Source: Phocoena phocoena (lineage: Eukaryota > Chordata > Mammalia > Artiodactyla > Phocoenidae). Taken from it: a stretch of 64,000 nt of DNA. The position numbers and the translations under genes are program-made. The notes beneath the pieces were generated by a model. It saw only the letters and a program-made list of their open reading frames with translations. It searched no databases and was not told the DNA's origin. The DNA lies in assembly GCF_963924675.1 (NCBI RefSeq), contig NC_089224.1:69363464-69427463 (forward strand), in the 5' to 3' direction. This document shows positions 1 through 11,449 of the stretch, in pieces; position 1 is the stretch's first letter; each line of letters opens with the position of its first letter.

Positions 1-1457
1 CTGCAGGGGGTTAATGCGCCACAGCTGGCCGGGAGGGAGTCCGGAGAAAAGTCTGCACCTGCCAAAGAGGCAAGAGACTTTTTCTTCCCTCTTTGTTTCC
101 TGGTGCTCGAGGAGAGGGGATTAAAAGCGCTGCTTAAAGGAGCTCCAGAGACGGGCGCAAACCGCAGCTAAAAGCGCGGACCCCAGAGACGGGCATGAGA
201 CGCTAAGGTTGCTGCTGCCGCCACCAAGAAGCCTGTGTGCGAGCACAGGTCACTATCCACACCCACCTTCCCGGTAGCCTGTGCAGCCCGCCACTGCCAG
301 GATCCCGGGATCCAGGGACAACTCCTCATGGAGAACAAACAGCGCGCCTCAGGCTGGTGCAAAGTCTTGGTGGCCTCTGCTGCCGCAGGCCCGCCCGCAC
401 TCCATACCCCTCCCTCCCCCCGGGCTGAGTGAGCCAAAGCTCCCGAATCAGCGGCTCCTTTAACCCCGTCCTGTCTGAGCAAAGAACAGACGCCGGATGA
501 GCAAAGAACAGACGCCCTCCGGCGACCTACATGCAGAGGCGGGGTCAAATCCAAAGCTGAACAACGGGAGCTGTGCGAACAAAGAAGAGAAAGGGAAATC
601 TCTCCCAGCAGCCTCAGGAGCAGCGGATTAAAGCTCCACAATCAACTTGATGTACCCTGCATCTGTGGAATACCTGAATAGACAACGAATCATCCCATAT
701 TGAGGAGATGGACATTGAGAGCAAGATTTATGATTTTTTCCCCTTTTCCTCTTTTTGTGAGTGTGTATGTGTATGCTTCTGTGTGAGATTTTGTCTATAT
801 AGCTTTGCTTTCACCATTTGTCCTAGGGTTCTATCCGTTCCTTTTTTTACTTAAAATAATTTTTTTTTCTTAATAACTATTTTATTTTACCTTACTTTAT
901 TTTATTTTCTTTTATCCTCTTTCTTTCTTTCTACTTTTTCTCCCTTTTATTCTGAGCCGTGTGATTGAAAGGCTCTTGGTGCTGCAGCCAGGAGTCAGTG
1001 CTATGCCTCGGAGGTGGGAGAGCCAACTTCAGGACACTGGTCCACAAGAGACCTCCCAGCTCCACGTAATATCAAACGGCGAAAATCTCCCAGAGATCTC
1101 CATCTCAACACCAGCACCCAGCTTCACTCAACAACCAGCAAGCTACAGTGCTGGACATCCTATGCCAAACAACTAGCAAGACAGGAACACAGCCCCACCC
1201 ATTAGCAGAGAGGCTGCCTAAAATAATAATAAGTCCACAGACACCCCAAAACACACCACCAGATGTGGACCTGCCCACCAGAAAGACAAGATCCAGCCTC
1301 ATCCACCTGAACACAGGCACTAGTCCCCTCCACCAGGAAGCCTACACAACCCACTGAACCAACTTTAGCCACTGGGGACAGACACCAAAAACAATGGGAA
1401 TTACAAACCTGCAGCCTGCAAAAAAGGAGACCCCAAACACAGTAAGATAAGCAAAAT
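1..1457 (+). promoter_or_regulatory. L1 5' UTR / promoter region (partial)
   Basis: GC-rich, CpG-containing L1 leader that aligns with 54110-56083 of the second young copy. It contains a T-rich/pyrimidine tract (about 840-950) and a leader block (955-1440) that directly precedes ORF1 in the related copy. In L1s this region carries the internal RNA polymerase II promoter. Bases 1-104 have no counterpart in the other young copy, which has lost that part. Many short frames cross this region; none is a conserved protein. Confidence 0.85.
476..516 (+). repeat. 22-bp tandem duplication inside L1 5' UTR
   Basis: The 19-base segment TGAGCAAAGAACAGACGCC occurs at 476-494 and again at 498-516, period 22. 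The corresponding place in the copy near 54.5 kb is single within each larger repeat unit, so this small duplication is private to copy 1. Confidence 0.9.
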
Positions 1458-1461
1458 GAGA

Positions 1462-3995
1462 CAATAAATAAAATTGATAAACCATTAGCCAGACTCATCA
1501 AGAAAAACAGGAAGAAGATTCAAATCAATAGAATTAGAAATGAAAAAGGAGAAGTAACAACTGACACTGCAGAAATACAAAAGATCATGAGAGATTACTA
1601 CAAGCAACTCTATGCCAATAAAATGCACAACCTGGAATAAATGGACAAATTCTTAGAAATGCACAACCTGCCAAGACCGAATCAGGAAGAAATAGAAAAT
1701 ATGAACAGACCAATCACAAGCACTGAAATTGAAACTGTGATTAAAAATCTTCCAACAAACAAAAGCCTAGGACCAGATGGCTTCAAGGCGAATTCTATCA
1801 AACATTTGGAGAAGAGCTAACACCTATCCTTCTCAAACTCTTCCAAAATATAGCAGAGGGAGGAACACTCCCAAACACATTCTACGAGGCTACCATCTCC
1901 CTGACACCAAAACCAGACAGAGAGGTCACAAAAAAAGAAAAACTACAGGCCAATATCACTGATGAACACAGATGCAAAAATCCTCAACAAAATACTAGCA
2001 AACAGAATCCAACAACACATTAAAAGGATCATACACCATGATCAAGTGGGGTTTATTCCAGGAATGCAAGGATTCTTCAATATATGCAAATCAATCAATG
2101 TGATACACCATATTAACAAACTGAAGGAGAAAAACCATATGGTCATCTCAATAGATGCAGAGAAAGCTATCGACAAAATTCAACACGCATTTATGATAAA
2201 AACCCTGCAGAAACTAGGCATAGAGGGAACTTTCCTCAACATAATAAAGGCCATATATGACAAACCCACAGCCAACATCATCCTCAATGGTGAAAAACTA
2301 AAAGCATTTCCACTAAGATCAGGAGCAAGACAAGGTTGCCCACTCTCATCACTCTTATTCAACATAGTTTTGGTAGTTTTAGCCACAGCAATCAGAGAAG
2401 AAAAGGAAATAAAAGGAATCCAAATCGGAAAAGAAGTAAAGCTGTCACTGCTTGCAGATGACATGATACTATACATAGAGGATCCTAAAGATGCTACCAG
2501 AAAACTACTAGAGCTAATCAATGAAGTTGGTAAAGTAGCAGGATACAAAATTAATGCACAGAAATCTCTGGCATTCCTGTACACTAATGATGAAAAATCT
2601 CAAAGTGAAATCAAGAAAACACTCCCATTTACCATTGCAACAAAAACAATAAAATAGGAATAAACCTACCTTAGGAGACAAAAGACCTGTATGCAGAAAA
2701 TTATAAGACACTGATGAAAGAAATTAAAGATGATACAAATAGATGGAGAGATATACCATGTTCTTGGATTGGAAGAATCTACATTGTGAAAATGACTCTA
2801 CTACCCAAAGCAATCTACAGATTCAATGCAATCCCTATCAAACTACCACTGGCATTTTTCACAGAACTAGAACAAAAAATTTCACAATTTGTATGGAAAC
2901 ACAAAAGACCCCGAATAGCCAAAGCAATCTTGAGAACGAAAAACAGAGCTGGAGGAATCAGGCTCCCTGACTTCAGACTATACTACAAAGCTACAGTAAT
3001 CAAGATAGTATGGTACCGGCACAAAAACAGAAATATAGGTAAATGGAACAGGACAGAAAGCCCAGAGATAAACCCATGCACATAGGGTCACCTTATCTTT
3101 GATAAAGGAGGCAGGAATGTACAGTGGAGAAAGGACAGCCTCTTCAATAAGTGGTGCTGGGAAAACTGGACAGCTACATGTAAAAGTATGAGATTAGATC
3201 ACTCCCTAACACCATACACAAAAATAAGCTCAAAATGGATTAAGACCTAAATGTAAGGCCAGAAACTATCAAACTCTTAGAGGAAAACATAGGCAGAACA
3301 CTCTATGACATAAATCACAGCAAGATCCTTTTTGACCCACCTCCTAGAGAAATGGAAATAAAAACAAACATAAACAAATGGGGCCTTATGAAACTGCAAA
3401 GCTTTTGCACAGCAAAGGAAACCATAAACAAGACCAAAAGACAACCCTCAGAATGGGAGAAAATATTTGCAAATGAAGCAACTGATAAAGAATTAATCTT
3501 CAAAATTTACAAGCAGCTCAATAACAAAAAATCAAACAACCCAATCCAAAAATGGGCAGAAGACCTAGATAGACATTTCTCCCAAGAAGATATACAAACG
3601 GCCAAGAAACACATGAAAGAATGTTCAACATCATTAATCATTAGAGAAATGCAAATCTAAACTACAATGAGATAGCATCTCACACCAGTCAGAATGGACA
3701 TCATCAAAAAATCTCAAAACAATAAATGCTGGAGAGGGTGTGGAGAAAAGGGAACACTCCTGCACTGCTGGTGGGAATGTGAATTGCTACAGCCACTATG
3801 GAGAACAGTATGGAGGTTCCTTAAAAAACTACAAATAGAACTACCATATGACCCAGCAATCCCACTACTGGGCATATACCCTGAGAAAACCATAATTCAA
3901 AAAGAGTCATGTACCAAAATGTTCATTGCAGCTCTATTTACAATAGCCCAGAGATGGAAACAACCTAATGTCCATCATTGGATGAATGGATAAAG
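1462..3995 (+). pseudogene. L1 ORF2 remnant (reverse transcriptase and C-terminus)
   Basis: Broken ORF2. Fingers/palm sequence starts near 1462; the best open stretch is 1962-2657 and includes conserved L1 RT blocks ([28 protein letters not shown]) and the catalytic motif at 2451-2462, read LADD in place of the usual FADD. A 4-base deletion near 2655 breaks the frame (relative to the copy at 59330). A TAG at 2672-2674 also replaces a sense codon and is shared with copy 2. Frames 2714-3085 and 3352-3993 encode the rest. The CX3CX7HX4C-type cysteine motif lies near 3727-3780, and a TAG occurs at about 3083. Endonuclease is absent. The product would be inactive. Confidence 0.93.
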
Positions 3996-4528
3996 ATGAT
4001 GTGGCAGATATGTACAATGGAATATTGCTCAGCTATAAAAAGAAACGAAATTGAGCTATTTGTAATGAGGTGGATGGACCTAGAGTCTGTCATGCAGAGT
4101 GAAGTCAGATAGAGAAAGACAAATACCATATGCTAACACATATATATGGAATTTAAGAAAAAAAAATGTCACGAGGAACCTAGGGGTAAGACAGGAATAA
4201 AGACACAGACCTATTAGAGAATGGACTTGAGGATATGGGGAGGGAGAAGGGTAAGCTGTGACAAAGTAAGAGAGTGGCATGGACATATATACACTACTAA
4301 ACGTAAAATAGCTAGTGGGAAGCAGCCGTATAGCATAGGGAGATCAACTCAGTGCTTTGTGACCACCTAGAGGGGTGGAATAGGGAGGGTGGGAGGCAGG
4401 GATACGCAGGAGAGAAGACATATGGGAACATATGTATATGTATAACTGATTCACTTTGTTATAAAGCAGAAACTAACACACCATTGTAAAGCAATTATAC
4501 TCCAATAAAGATGTAAAAAAAAAAAAAA

Positions 4529-5157
4529 GGAAAACAAAAAAAAGAAATAGAAAAAAATAGAATGAAATGACAAAATATTTTAATGATTTATAAAGCAGTA
4601 AAATAACCAACCTAAAATTGTATTCAGTTAGCAAAGGCAGAAACTCTTATTTATTTTTTTGATTGATACTCACATTTTTATAATAAGTATAAAATAAAAC
4701 ATGTCTAGTTAAAATGGATTATTTAGCTTCAAGTATTTTATAGAAGCTCTGAGTTTGTGCAGATATGTAGGACTATAGTTCAGATTCGTGTTGGCAAAAA
4801 TCTTATAATGCCAAATGTTTTGATTGGAATGAGTACCTGAGTTTAAATAAATGTAGTTTGTTTATATTTATATGCTATCACAAAGGAAGAGTCCTTTAGA
4901 ATTCATTTATTTCTTGTTCTCAAATGAAACTCCATAGATATCTGCATAATCATTACTTTTGAATCTTAACAATAGGCCATGCCATATTTGGCTCCAGGCT
5001 ACTGGAAGGCAATCAAGAAGTTCTATTGATTGTAAGGAAAACTGTATGAAAGTTTCAGATGTCAATCTCCCAATCCAAATTTTTGTGTCAATGGTTTCAT
5101 AATTCTAACTAAGTTCTAAATTCTCTGCCTGCATTGAAAAATTTCCACTTTGGGGAC
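4529..5157. other. AT-rich unique sequence, no gene seen
   Basis: Beyond the degenerate A-rich tail next to the L1, I see no repeat that I can name, no long open frame and no RNA gene in this stretch. Confidence 0.6.
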
Positions 5158-5552
5158 TGTTATGAACTGAATTGTGTGCCTTTAAAATTCATATGTTGAA
5201 GCCCTAAGCCCAAAGTGACTGTATTTATAGAGAGGACCTTAAAGGAGGTAAAGGTTAAATGATGTCCTAACATTTGGGGCCTAATCCTATAAGACTGGTA
5301 TCCTTATACAAAAAGAAAGGGACACCAGAGCTGCTCTCTCTCTTCACATGCACACAGAGGAAAGATCATGTAAGGACACAGGAAAAAGGTAGCCATTAAC
5401 AAGCCAGGGAAAGAGGCTTCATCAGAAACCAAATGTGGTGGCAAACTCTATCTTGCATTTCTAGCCTTCAGAACTGTGAAAAAATTAATTTTTGTTGTTT
5501 AAGCCACCCAGTCTGTGGTATTTTGCTATGGCAGTCCAAGATGACTAATACA
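5158..5552 (+). mobile_element. Solo LTR, MaLR (MLT1-like)
   Basis: About 395 bp with TG at the start and CTAATACA at the end, as in mammalian MaLR LTRs of endogenous retrovirus-like elements. The opening TGTTATGAACTGAATTGTG and the end block around TTTAAGCCACCCAGTCTGTG are characteristic. Flanks gggac (5153-5157) and gagac (5553-5557) fit a 5-bp target duplication with one change. No internal coding region adjoins it, so it is a solo LTR. Confidence 0.75.
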
Positions 5553-5642
5553 GAGACCTAGTCTCCCTGTCAGTCTTGTTGCCTCCTTCTATTGTAACTA
5601 CACTCATATTAGTATCTTTCACTTATAGTCTTGCTTCTTCTT

Positions 5643-5658
5643 ACTTATCTCCCACATT
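5643..5658. repeat. Target-site duplication, left copy (pairs with 9811-9826)
   Basis: 16 bp matching 9811-9826 at 15 positions; it immediately precedes the 3' end of the reverse L1. Confidence 0.85.
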
Positions 5659-5979
5659 ATTTTTTATTGTGTAAATTTCAGGTGTACAGCATCATAATAA
5701 TTATACCTCTGTATACACTAGAAAGTGACCACCACCTCCAGTCTAGTTGCCATCCATCAACATATAGTTGATCCTTATTATCCACTTCACCCATTCCCCA
5801 AGCCACTTCCCCTCTGGTAAACACTAATTTGTTCTCTGTATCTAAGAGTTTGTTTTTGTTTGTTTTATTTTTTAAGATTCCACATATGAGTGGAATCATA
5901 AAATATTTGCCTTTTTTGACTTACTTCACTTAGCATAATACCTTCAAGTTCCATCCATGTTGTCACAGATGGCAGGATT

Positions 5980-8236
5980 TCATCTTTTTTTATGGCTGAG
6001 TAGTATTCCATTGTATAAAGACCACAAGTTTATCCACTGATCCGTTGATGGACACTTAGGTTGCTTCCATATCTTGGTTATTATAAATAAAGCTGCACTG
6101 AACACAGAGGAGCATATATCTCTTTGAATTAGTGTTTTTGTGTTTTTCAGATAAACATCTAGAAGTGGAATAGTAGGGGCATATCGTAGTTCTATTCTTA
6201 AGTTTTCGACAATCTCCATACTGTTTTTCATACTGGATGCACTATTACAGTCTAATAACAGTGTATGAGGGCTCCTTTTTCTCCACAAGCTCTCCAACAT
6301 TCGCTATTTCTTTTCTTCTCAATAGTAGTCATTCTAACAGGTGTGAGGTGATACCTCATTGTAGTTCTGATTTGCATTTTCCTAATAATTTGTGCTTTTG
6401 AACATCTTTTCACGTACCTGTTGACCATCTGTGTGTCCTCTTTGGAAAATGTCTGTTCAGATCCTCTGCCCACTTTTAAAACCAGTTTTTTTTTTTTCTT
6501 TTGAGTTGTATGAGTTCTTTATACATTTTGAATATTGACACCTTATCAAACATATGATTTGCAAATTTCTTCTCCCATTCAGTAGGTTACCTTTTCATTT
6601 TGATATTGGTTTCCTTCTCTGTGCAGAAACTTTTTGGTTTGATATAGTTCCATTTGCTTTTGTTTCCTTTGCCTTTGGAGTCAGAGCCACAAAAAAGTCA
6701 TCAGGTCTGATGTCAACTAAGTTACTGCCTATGATTTCATCTAGGAATTTTGTGGTATCAGGTCTTACATTCAAGTCTCTAATCCATTTTGAGTTAGTTG
6801 TTGTGTATGGTGTATAGGAGTCTAGTTTCTTTTTTATTTTTATTTTTCTTCATGTGGCTATCTAGTTTTCCCAGCACCATTTATTGAAGAGACTATCTTT
6901 TATTCATTGTATATTCTTTGCTCATTTGTTTTAATTTAATTGTCCATGTACATGTGAGGTTATTTCTAGGATCTCTAGTCTGTTCCATTGATTTGTGTGT
7001 CTGTTTATGTTCCAGTACCATACTATGTTGATTACTATAGCTTGGTAGTACAGCATGAAATCAGGGAGCATGATACCTCCAGCTTTGTTCTTTCTCAAGA
7101 TTGTTTTGGCTATTCAGGATATTTTGTGATTCCACACAAATTTTAGAATCATTTGTTCTAGCTCTGTGAAATATGCCATTGGAATTTTGATAGGAATTGC
7201 ACTGATTCTGTAGATTGCCTTGGGTAGTATGGACATCTTAACAATATTAATTTTTCCAATCCATAAACATGGAATAGCTCTCCATTTATTTGTGTCTTCT
7301 TCAGTTTCTTTCGTCAATGTCTTATAATTTTCAGTGCACAGGTCCTTCACCTCCTTGATTAAGCTCATTCCTAGGCATATTATTCTTTATAATGCAATTA
7401 TAAATGGGAATGTTTTCTTAATTCTGGTGGTTTGTTATTAGTGTATAGAAATGTCACAGATTTCTTTATATTGATTTTGTATCCTGGAACTTTACTGAAT
7501 TCATTTATTAGTACTAACAGTTTTGTGGTGGAGTCTTTATGTTTCTTTATATATAGTATCATGTCATCTGCAAATAGTGACAGTTTTACTTCTTTTCCAA
7601 TTTGGATGCCTTTTGTTTCTTTTCTTGCCTAATTTCTGTTGGTAGGACTTCCAATACTATGTTGAATAAAAGTGGCAATAGTGGTCATCCTTGTCTTGTT
7701 CCTGATCTTAGAGTAAAAAATTCCAGCTTTTCACTGTTGAGTATGATGTTAGCTGTGGTTTGTTATTATGTTGAGGTATGTTTCCTCTATACCCACTTTG
7801 TTGAGAGTTTTTATCATAAATGGATGTTGAATTTTGTCAAATGCTTTTTCTGCATCTATTAAAATGATCATATGATGTTTGTACTTCATTGTGTTAATGT
7901 AACATATTGATATGCAGATGTTGACCCATTGTTGCACCCCTGCAATAAATCCCATTTGATTGTTGTGTATAATCCTTTCAGTGTTTTGTTAAATTTGGTT
8001 TGCTAATATTTTGTTGAGGATTTTGCATCTATATTCATCAAGGATATGGTCTGTAATTTGTGTGTGTGTGTGTGTGTGGTGTCCTTGTCTGTTTTTGTTT
8101 TAATCAGGGTAATGTTGGTTTCATAAAATGTGTTTGGAAGGTTTCCTTCCTCTTCAGTTTTTTGGAAGAGTTTGAGAAAGATTAGGTATTAGCTCTTTTC
8201 TGAATGTTTTGGAGAATTCACCAATGAAGCCATTTT
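5980..8236 (-). pseudogene. L1 ORF2 remnant (RT to C-terminus), minus strand
   Basis: Fragmentary minus-strand frames carry recognisable ORF2 blocks. They include the fingers region with the [16 protein letters not shown] block near 8150-8236, the conserved [20 protein letters not shown] block (7749-7955), the thumb-type segment TKEVKDLYTENYKTL-like near 7300-7368, and C-terminal blocks at 5980-6473. Multiple stops and frameshifts are present, and a (TG)n run interrupts 8059-8078. The endonuclease is missing because the sequence joins ORF1 directly at about 8236. Non-functional. Confidence 0.88.
8059..8078. repeat. (TG)n microsatellite inside L1
   Basis: About ten TG units within the antisense RT region; it expanded after or at insertion and adds to the frame disruption. 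Confidence 0.9.
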
Positions 8237-8850
8237 ATCATTTTAATTATAATATGTCTTAGAGTGTGTCTCTTTGGGTTCATTTTATTTGGAACTTTCT
8301 GGTCTTCCTGTACCTAGATGTCTATTTTCTTCCCCAGATTAGGGAAATTTTCATCTACTATTTCTTCAAACTATTTTTCTGGCCCTTTCTCTCCTTCTTC
8401 TTCTTTGGGAACCCCTACAGTGCAAATCTTATTCTGTGGATATTGTCCCAAAAGTCGCTTAAGGATCTTCCCCTTTTTAAATTCTTTTTTCATTTTTCAT
8501 TTTTCCATTGTTTTGTCTTCCAGATCACTGATTCATTCTTCTACCTCATCCAGTCTGCTGTTGAACCCCTCCAGCATTTTATTTTTCAGTTCAGTTATAA
8601 CTTCTGTTTGGTACTTTCTCACATTTTCTGCCGCTTTATTGAAAATCTCACTGTGTTCATCCATTCCTCTCTTGAATTTGGTGAGCATCTTGATGACTGT
8701 TACTGCAAACTCTATGTCAGGTAGATTGCTTATCTCCATTTTGTTTAGTTCTTTTTCTGAAGTTTTGTCTTGTTCTTTCAGTTGGAACATATTCCTTTGT
8801 CTCATTTTGCCTAATTCTCTGCTTTTGTTTCCATGTATTAAGTATATCAC
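8237..8850 (-). pseudogene. L1 ORF1 N-terminal half, minus strand
   Basis: Minus-strand frame 8533-8850 (105 residues, open) contains the ORF1p N-terminus: MKEQDKTSEKELNKME-like start block, IEFAVTVIKML and a coiled-coil stretch rich in E, K and hydrophobics. Further downstream (8237-8530, broken frames) an RNA-binding block resembling NPKRHTLRHIIIK is readable before the sequence jumps to ORF2. ORF1p is the trimeric RNA-binding chaperone of L1 particles; here its C-terminal domain is absent. Confidence 0.85.
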
Positions 8851-8869
8851 CTATCTCTCCCAGTCTTGA

Positions 8870-9810
8870 AGAAGTGGCCTTATTTAGGGGACAAACTGTG
8901 GGGCTCAGGAGTACAATCTGCCTGGCTACCAGAGCCAGGCACTCAAGAGGTGTCCCCTATGTGAGTTGCTTGTGCCCTCCTGTTGTGGTGGAGCTGCAGC
9001 TGCTGTGGGGCACTTGTGGGGAGGGTTGGGCCCTGGCTGGCTATAGGACCTGGTGGGGGCTGCCATCAGGTCAGCCCTGTTGGGCAGGGCTATCACTGGG
9101 CCAGCTGTGAGGCCCAGCTAAAGTGCAGCGGTGGGGGGTCTCTCAGCACGGTATGCCCACTGGTGCCAAAAGCAGAGAATTCCAAAATAGTTCCCTCCTA
9201 TGCCAGTATGAGTAAGGTAGCCTGAGATTGCATAAATAGCACCTGCCAGTGACTCAGTCCCCAAGGAGTGTCTCAATTGTATTCTGCCTCTCTGGCAGAT
9301 GCCTCAAGATTAGTAGGGTCCTTTCACCTATTGTCCATGCATTTTTCAATCAGATGTTTCTGTGCTGGATTTGGGGTTGTGAGAGTCTGCTTATGAGCCC
9401 TTTAAGAGCGGGTTTTCTCTTCCCTGCAGTTCTACAGTTTTCCTGGGCATATTCCCCATTGGTTTTTCAAAGTCAGTTGTCTTGGGAGCTCATCTCTCCT
9501 GTGCAGGATCTAGGGACTGGGGTGCCTGATGTGGAGTTCAAATCCCTTGCTCCTCAGGGAAGAGATCCATACCTTTGTGATCCCTCCTGACTGTGGATTG
9601 CCACAGCAGGGGTGTGGGTTTTCCCTTGGCAAGCCCATATCCTACCCATCTCAGAGCTATTCTTTTATCCTTTGTTTTGGAGGTTCTGTTCATTCAGTTT
9701 TCAGGTCCTTTTTGGAGGGAATTATTCCATATGTTGTTGTAGACTTGTTGTGTCTGTGGGAGGAGGTGCGTTCAGGATCTTCCTACACCACCATCTTAAA
9801 TCCTCCTTCC
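8870..9810 (-). promoter_or_regulatory. L1 5' UTR of an older lineage, minus strand
   Basis: GC-richer than its surroundings and ending at the 5' terminus beside the target duplication. It is not alignable by eye with the young 5' UTRs at 1-1457 and 53952-56083, which is expected because L1 lineages replace their promoters. Frames seen here on the plus strand (for example 8874-9110, 9249-9590) are antisense accidents. Confidence 0.75.
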
Positions 9811-9826
9811 ACTTATTTCCCACATT
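9811..9826. repeat. Target-site duplication, right copy (pairs with 5643-5658)
   Basis: Sits exactly beside the L1 5' terminus, confirming that the 5' end is intact rather than truncated. Confidence 0.85.
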
Positions 9827-11449
9827 TAACTGCTAGCATTGTCCCTAAACTTTAAAGCCTGTGTCAAATCCCCCTTGTTTCCTATTTCCCATATATTCCT
9901 CTCCCCCGAAAGCATATAATCTCTCCTGCTTGGAGCTCCATTAATACTTCCCATATCTCCAGTATAGATGTAATAGATTGACTAACATTTTATCTATTTG
10001 GACATCTGTCTCATCTTCTCTATCAGATTAATTAAACAATATATAAATTTGTTAACTCTTTTTGCAGGTCTACTATGTGCCAATTTATGATTACCTGTTA
10101 GGTGTTTTTCTTTTCAATTACTGTCTACAGAGCATTGAATACAGAAAGTATTAAGTAATATTGAGTTCTATTTATTTGAGTTGGTTTTGTATCAGGCTAG
10201 GTAACTAGTATAATCCATGTGCAATTATCAGAAAATATCACGATATGTAACTAAACAAAGGTAAGCAACACAAACTAATTTACTTCTCACTACACTGTAT
10301 GGCTTCCTTTATGTTGAAATCCTTTATGTGGAACTCATGTGAGCTCACTATTGAATTTGTGGGGATAAGAATCAATTCTCTCATTTAGAACGAAGAAGCT
10401 ATGTAAAATTTTGCCCCAGATTCTTTACTTAAAATAGTTCCCAGTAGAGAACATTTTCTTTCTAATTTTTCTTCTCACTCCAGCTGCCTAAAAATCCTTT
10501 TTTTTTCTCTTGCTATCATTTTATGAATTATTCTGTGTCTGGCCTTAATACAAGATTTCATGAAACAATAGGATATATCTAGATATATATCTGTCTTATA
10601 GATGTACCTATATTCTAATGGAGATTACGGAATGCAAAGTAAACATTAGTAGGCTGAAAAGTACGAGCCTGAAGATAGCTTTTATAATATTTATTTTGAA
10701 AATTTAAGTTGATACACCATTTTAGGTTAATTACTAGGTTTTTTTTTTACCTTTTAAAGCATATGTGAAAAATTTCACAACATATTATAGAGCTATTTTT
10801 TGCCTAGATGAGGTTAGCATCTTTAATAGAAAATATTTTTTGACACAGTCTATATTTCAGAATGTATACCAAATCAATTTGCCTGCCTCCTATGTAAGTA
10901 GTATACTTCTCCACCCAGTTGGTTTTAGGTTTGGTCATGTGACTTACTTTCCCACTAAAATATGAGCAAAAGGAACAGTGTACCAGTTCTGAGCAGAAGC
11001 TTTAATAGTCATTGTGTATGTCTGTCAATTTCTTATTCTCGCCCTTGCCATGAAAGAGTAGCATATACTGAGAGGTTGCTCCTTTAGCCTTGAACCCAGA
11101 GTGGAGAAACATGAGGAGCAGATCCACAGTCCCAAATCAGAAAACCTAAGTCTAACACAGTTTAAGTAGAACCAAAGACATGAGAACCATTTTGTAAGAG
11201 AGACAGAAGTTTGCTCTTGTAAGCCACTCAGATTTGGGTTTATTGACTAAGAATTTAGATATTATAATGCCCATTATTATATATCTACCAAAGACAATCT
11301 TTATTATTTAAAACCTGACAAATAATTGACTGGGGTTCAAGAGACATCCAGGTCTAGCTTATATTTACGTATTTATCTCTGGTTAGAATATTTAAAAATT
11401 TAACAAATTATATATTTTAGGCTCATATTCTTTAAATTTTGTACCAGAG
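9827..11449. other. Unique AT-rich sequence, no gene seen
   Basis: No long frame, RNA gene or repeat that I can name. Short TA-rich runs occur near 10570-10610. Confidence 0.55.

Larger units (their letters stand above)
1..4528 (+). mobile_element. Young L1 LINE (copy 1), internally deleted
   Basis: Forward L1 whose 5' end lies outside the window. It holds the distal 5' UTR, then jumps directly into the middle of ORF2, continues through reverse transcriptase and the C-terminal cysteine motif, and ends in a 3' UTR with AATAAA at 4504-4509 and an A tail. By eye it is very close to the L1 at 53947-61181 over its last 2.5 kb, so both belong to the same recent lineage. Relative to that copy about 2 kb is missing at the 1460 junction (all of ORF1, the endonuclease and the linker). 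The A-rich stretch after 4528 may be a degraded tail. The element cannot encode a functional retrotransposase. Confidence 0.96.
5659..9810 (-). mobile_element. Reverse L1 with both ends and an internal deletion
   Basis: Antisense L1 of an older lineage. Read on the minus strand it runs from a 5' end at about 9810 (the leader opens with an AAGATGGTGGTGTAGGAAGA-type start) through 5' UTR, ORF1 N-terminal half, then abruptly into the ORF2 reverse transcriptase and on to the 3' UTR near 5660. It is flanked by 16-bp direct repeats, 5643-5658 (ACTTATCTCCCACATT) and 9811-9826 (ACTTATTTCCCACATT), one mismatch. This marks a single insertion event spanning the entire interval. About 2 kb of ORF1 C-terminus plus endonuclease is missing at 8236. 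Confidence 0.92.

Noticed and set aside
168..641. 157-codon minus-strand frame over the L1 leader
   Set aside because: Antisense to a CpG-rich L1 5' UTR; no conserved domain, and the related copy near 54.5 kb does not keep the frame.
1450..1475. Splicing as the cause of the copy 1 deletion
   Set aside because: The 5' breakpoint would be followed in the intact order by GAAAAAC, with no GT donor.
8318..8869. 183-codon plus-strand hydrophobic frame
   Set aside because: It is antisense to the L1 ORF1 remnant; the hydrophobic look comes from reversed Lys/Glu-rich codons.
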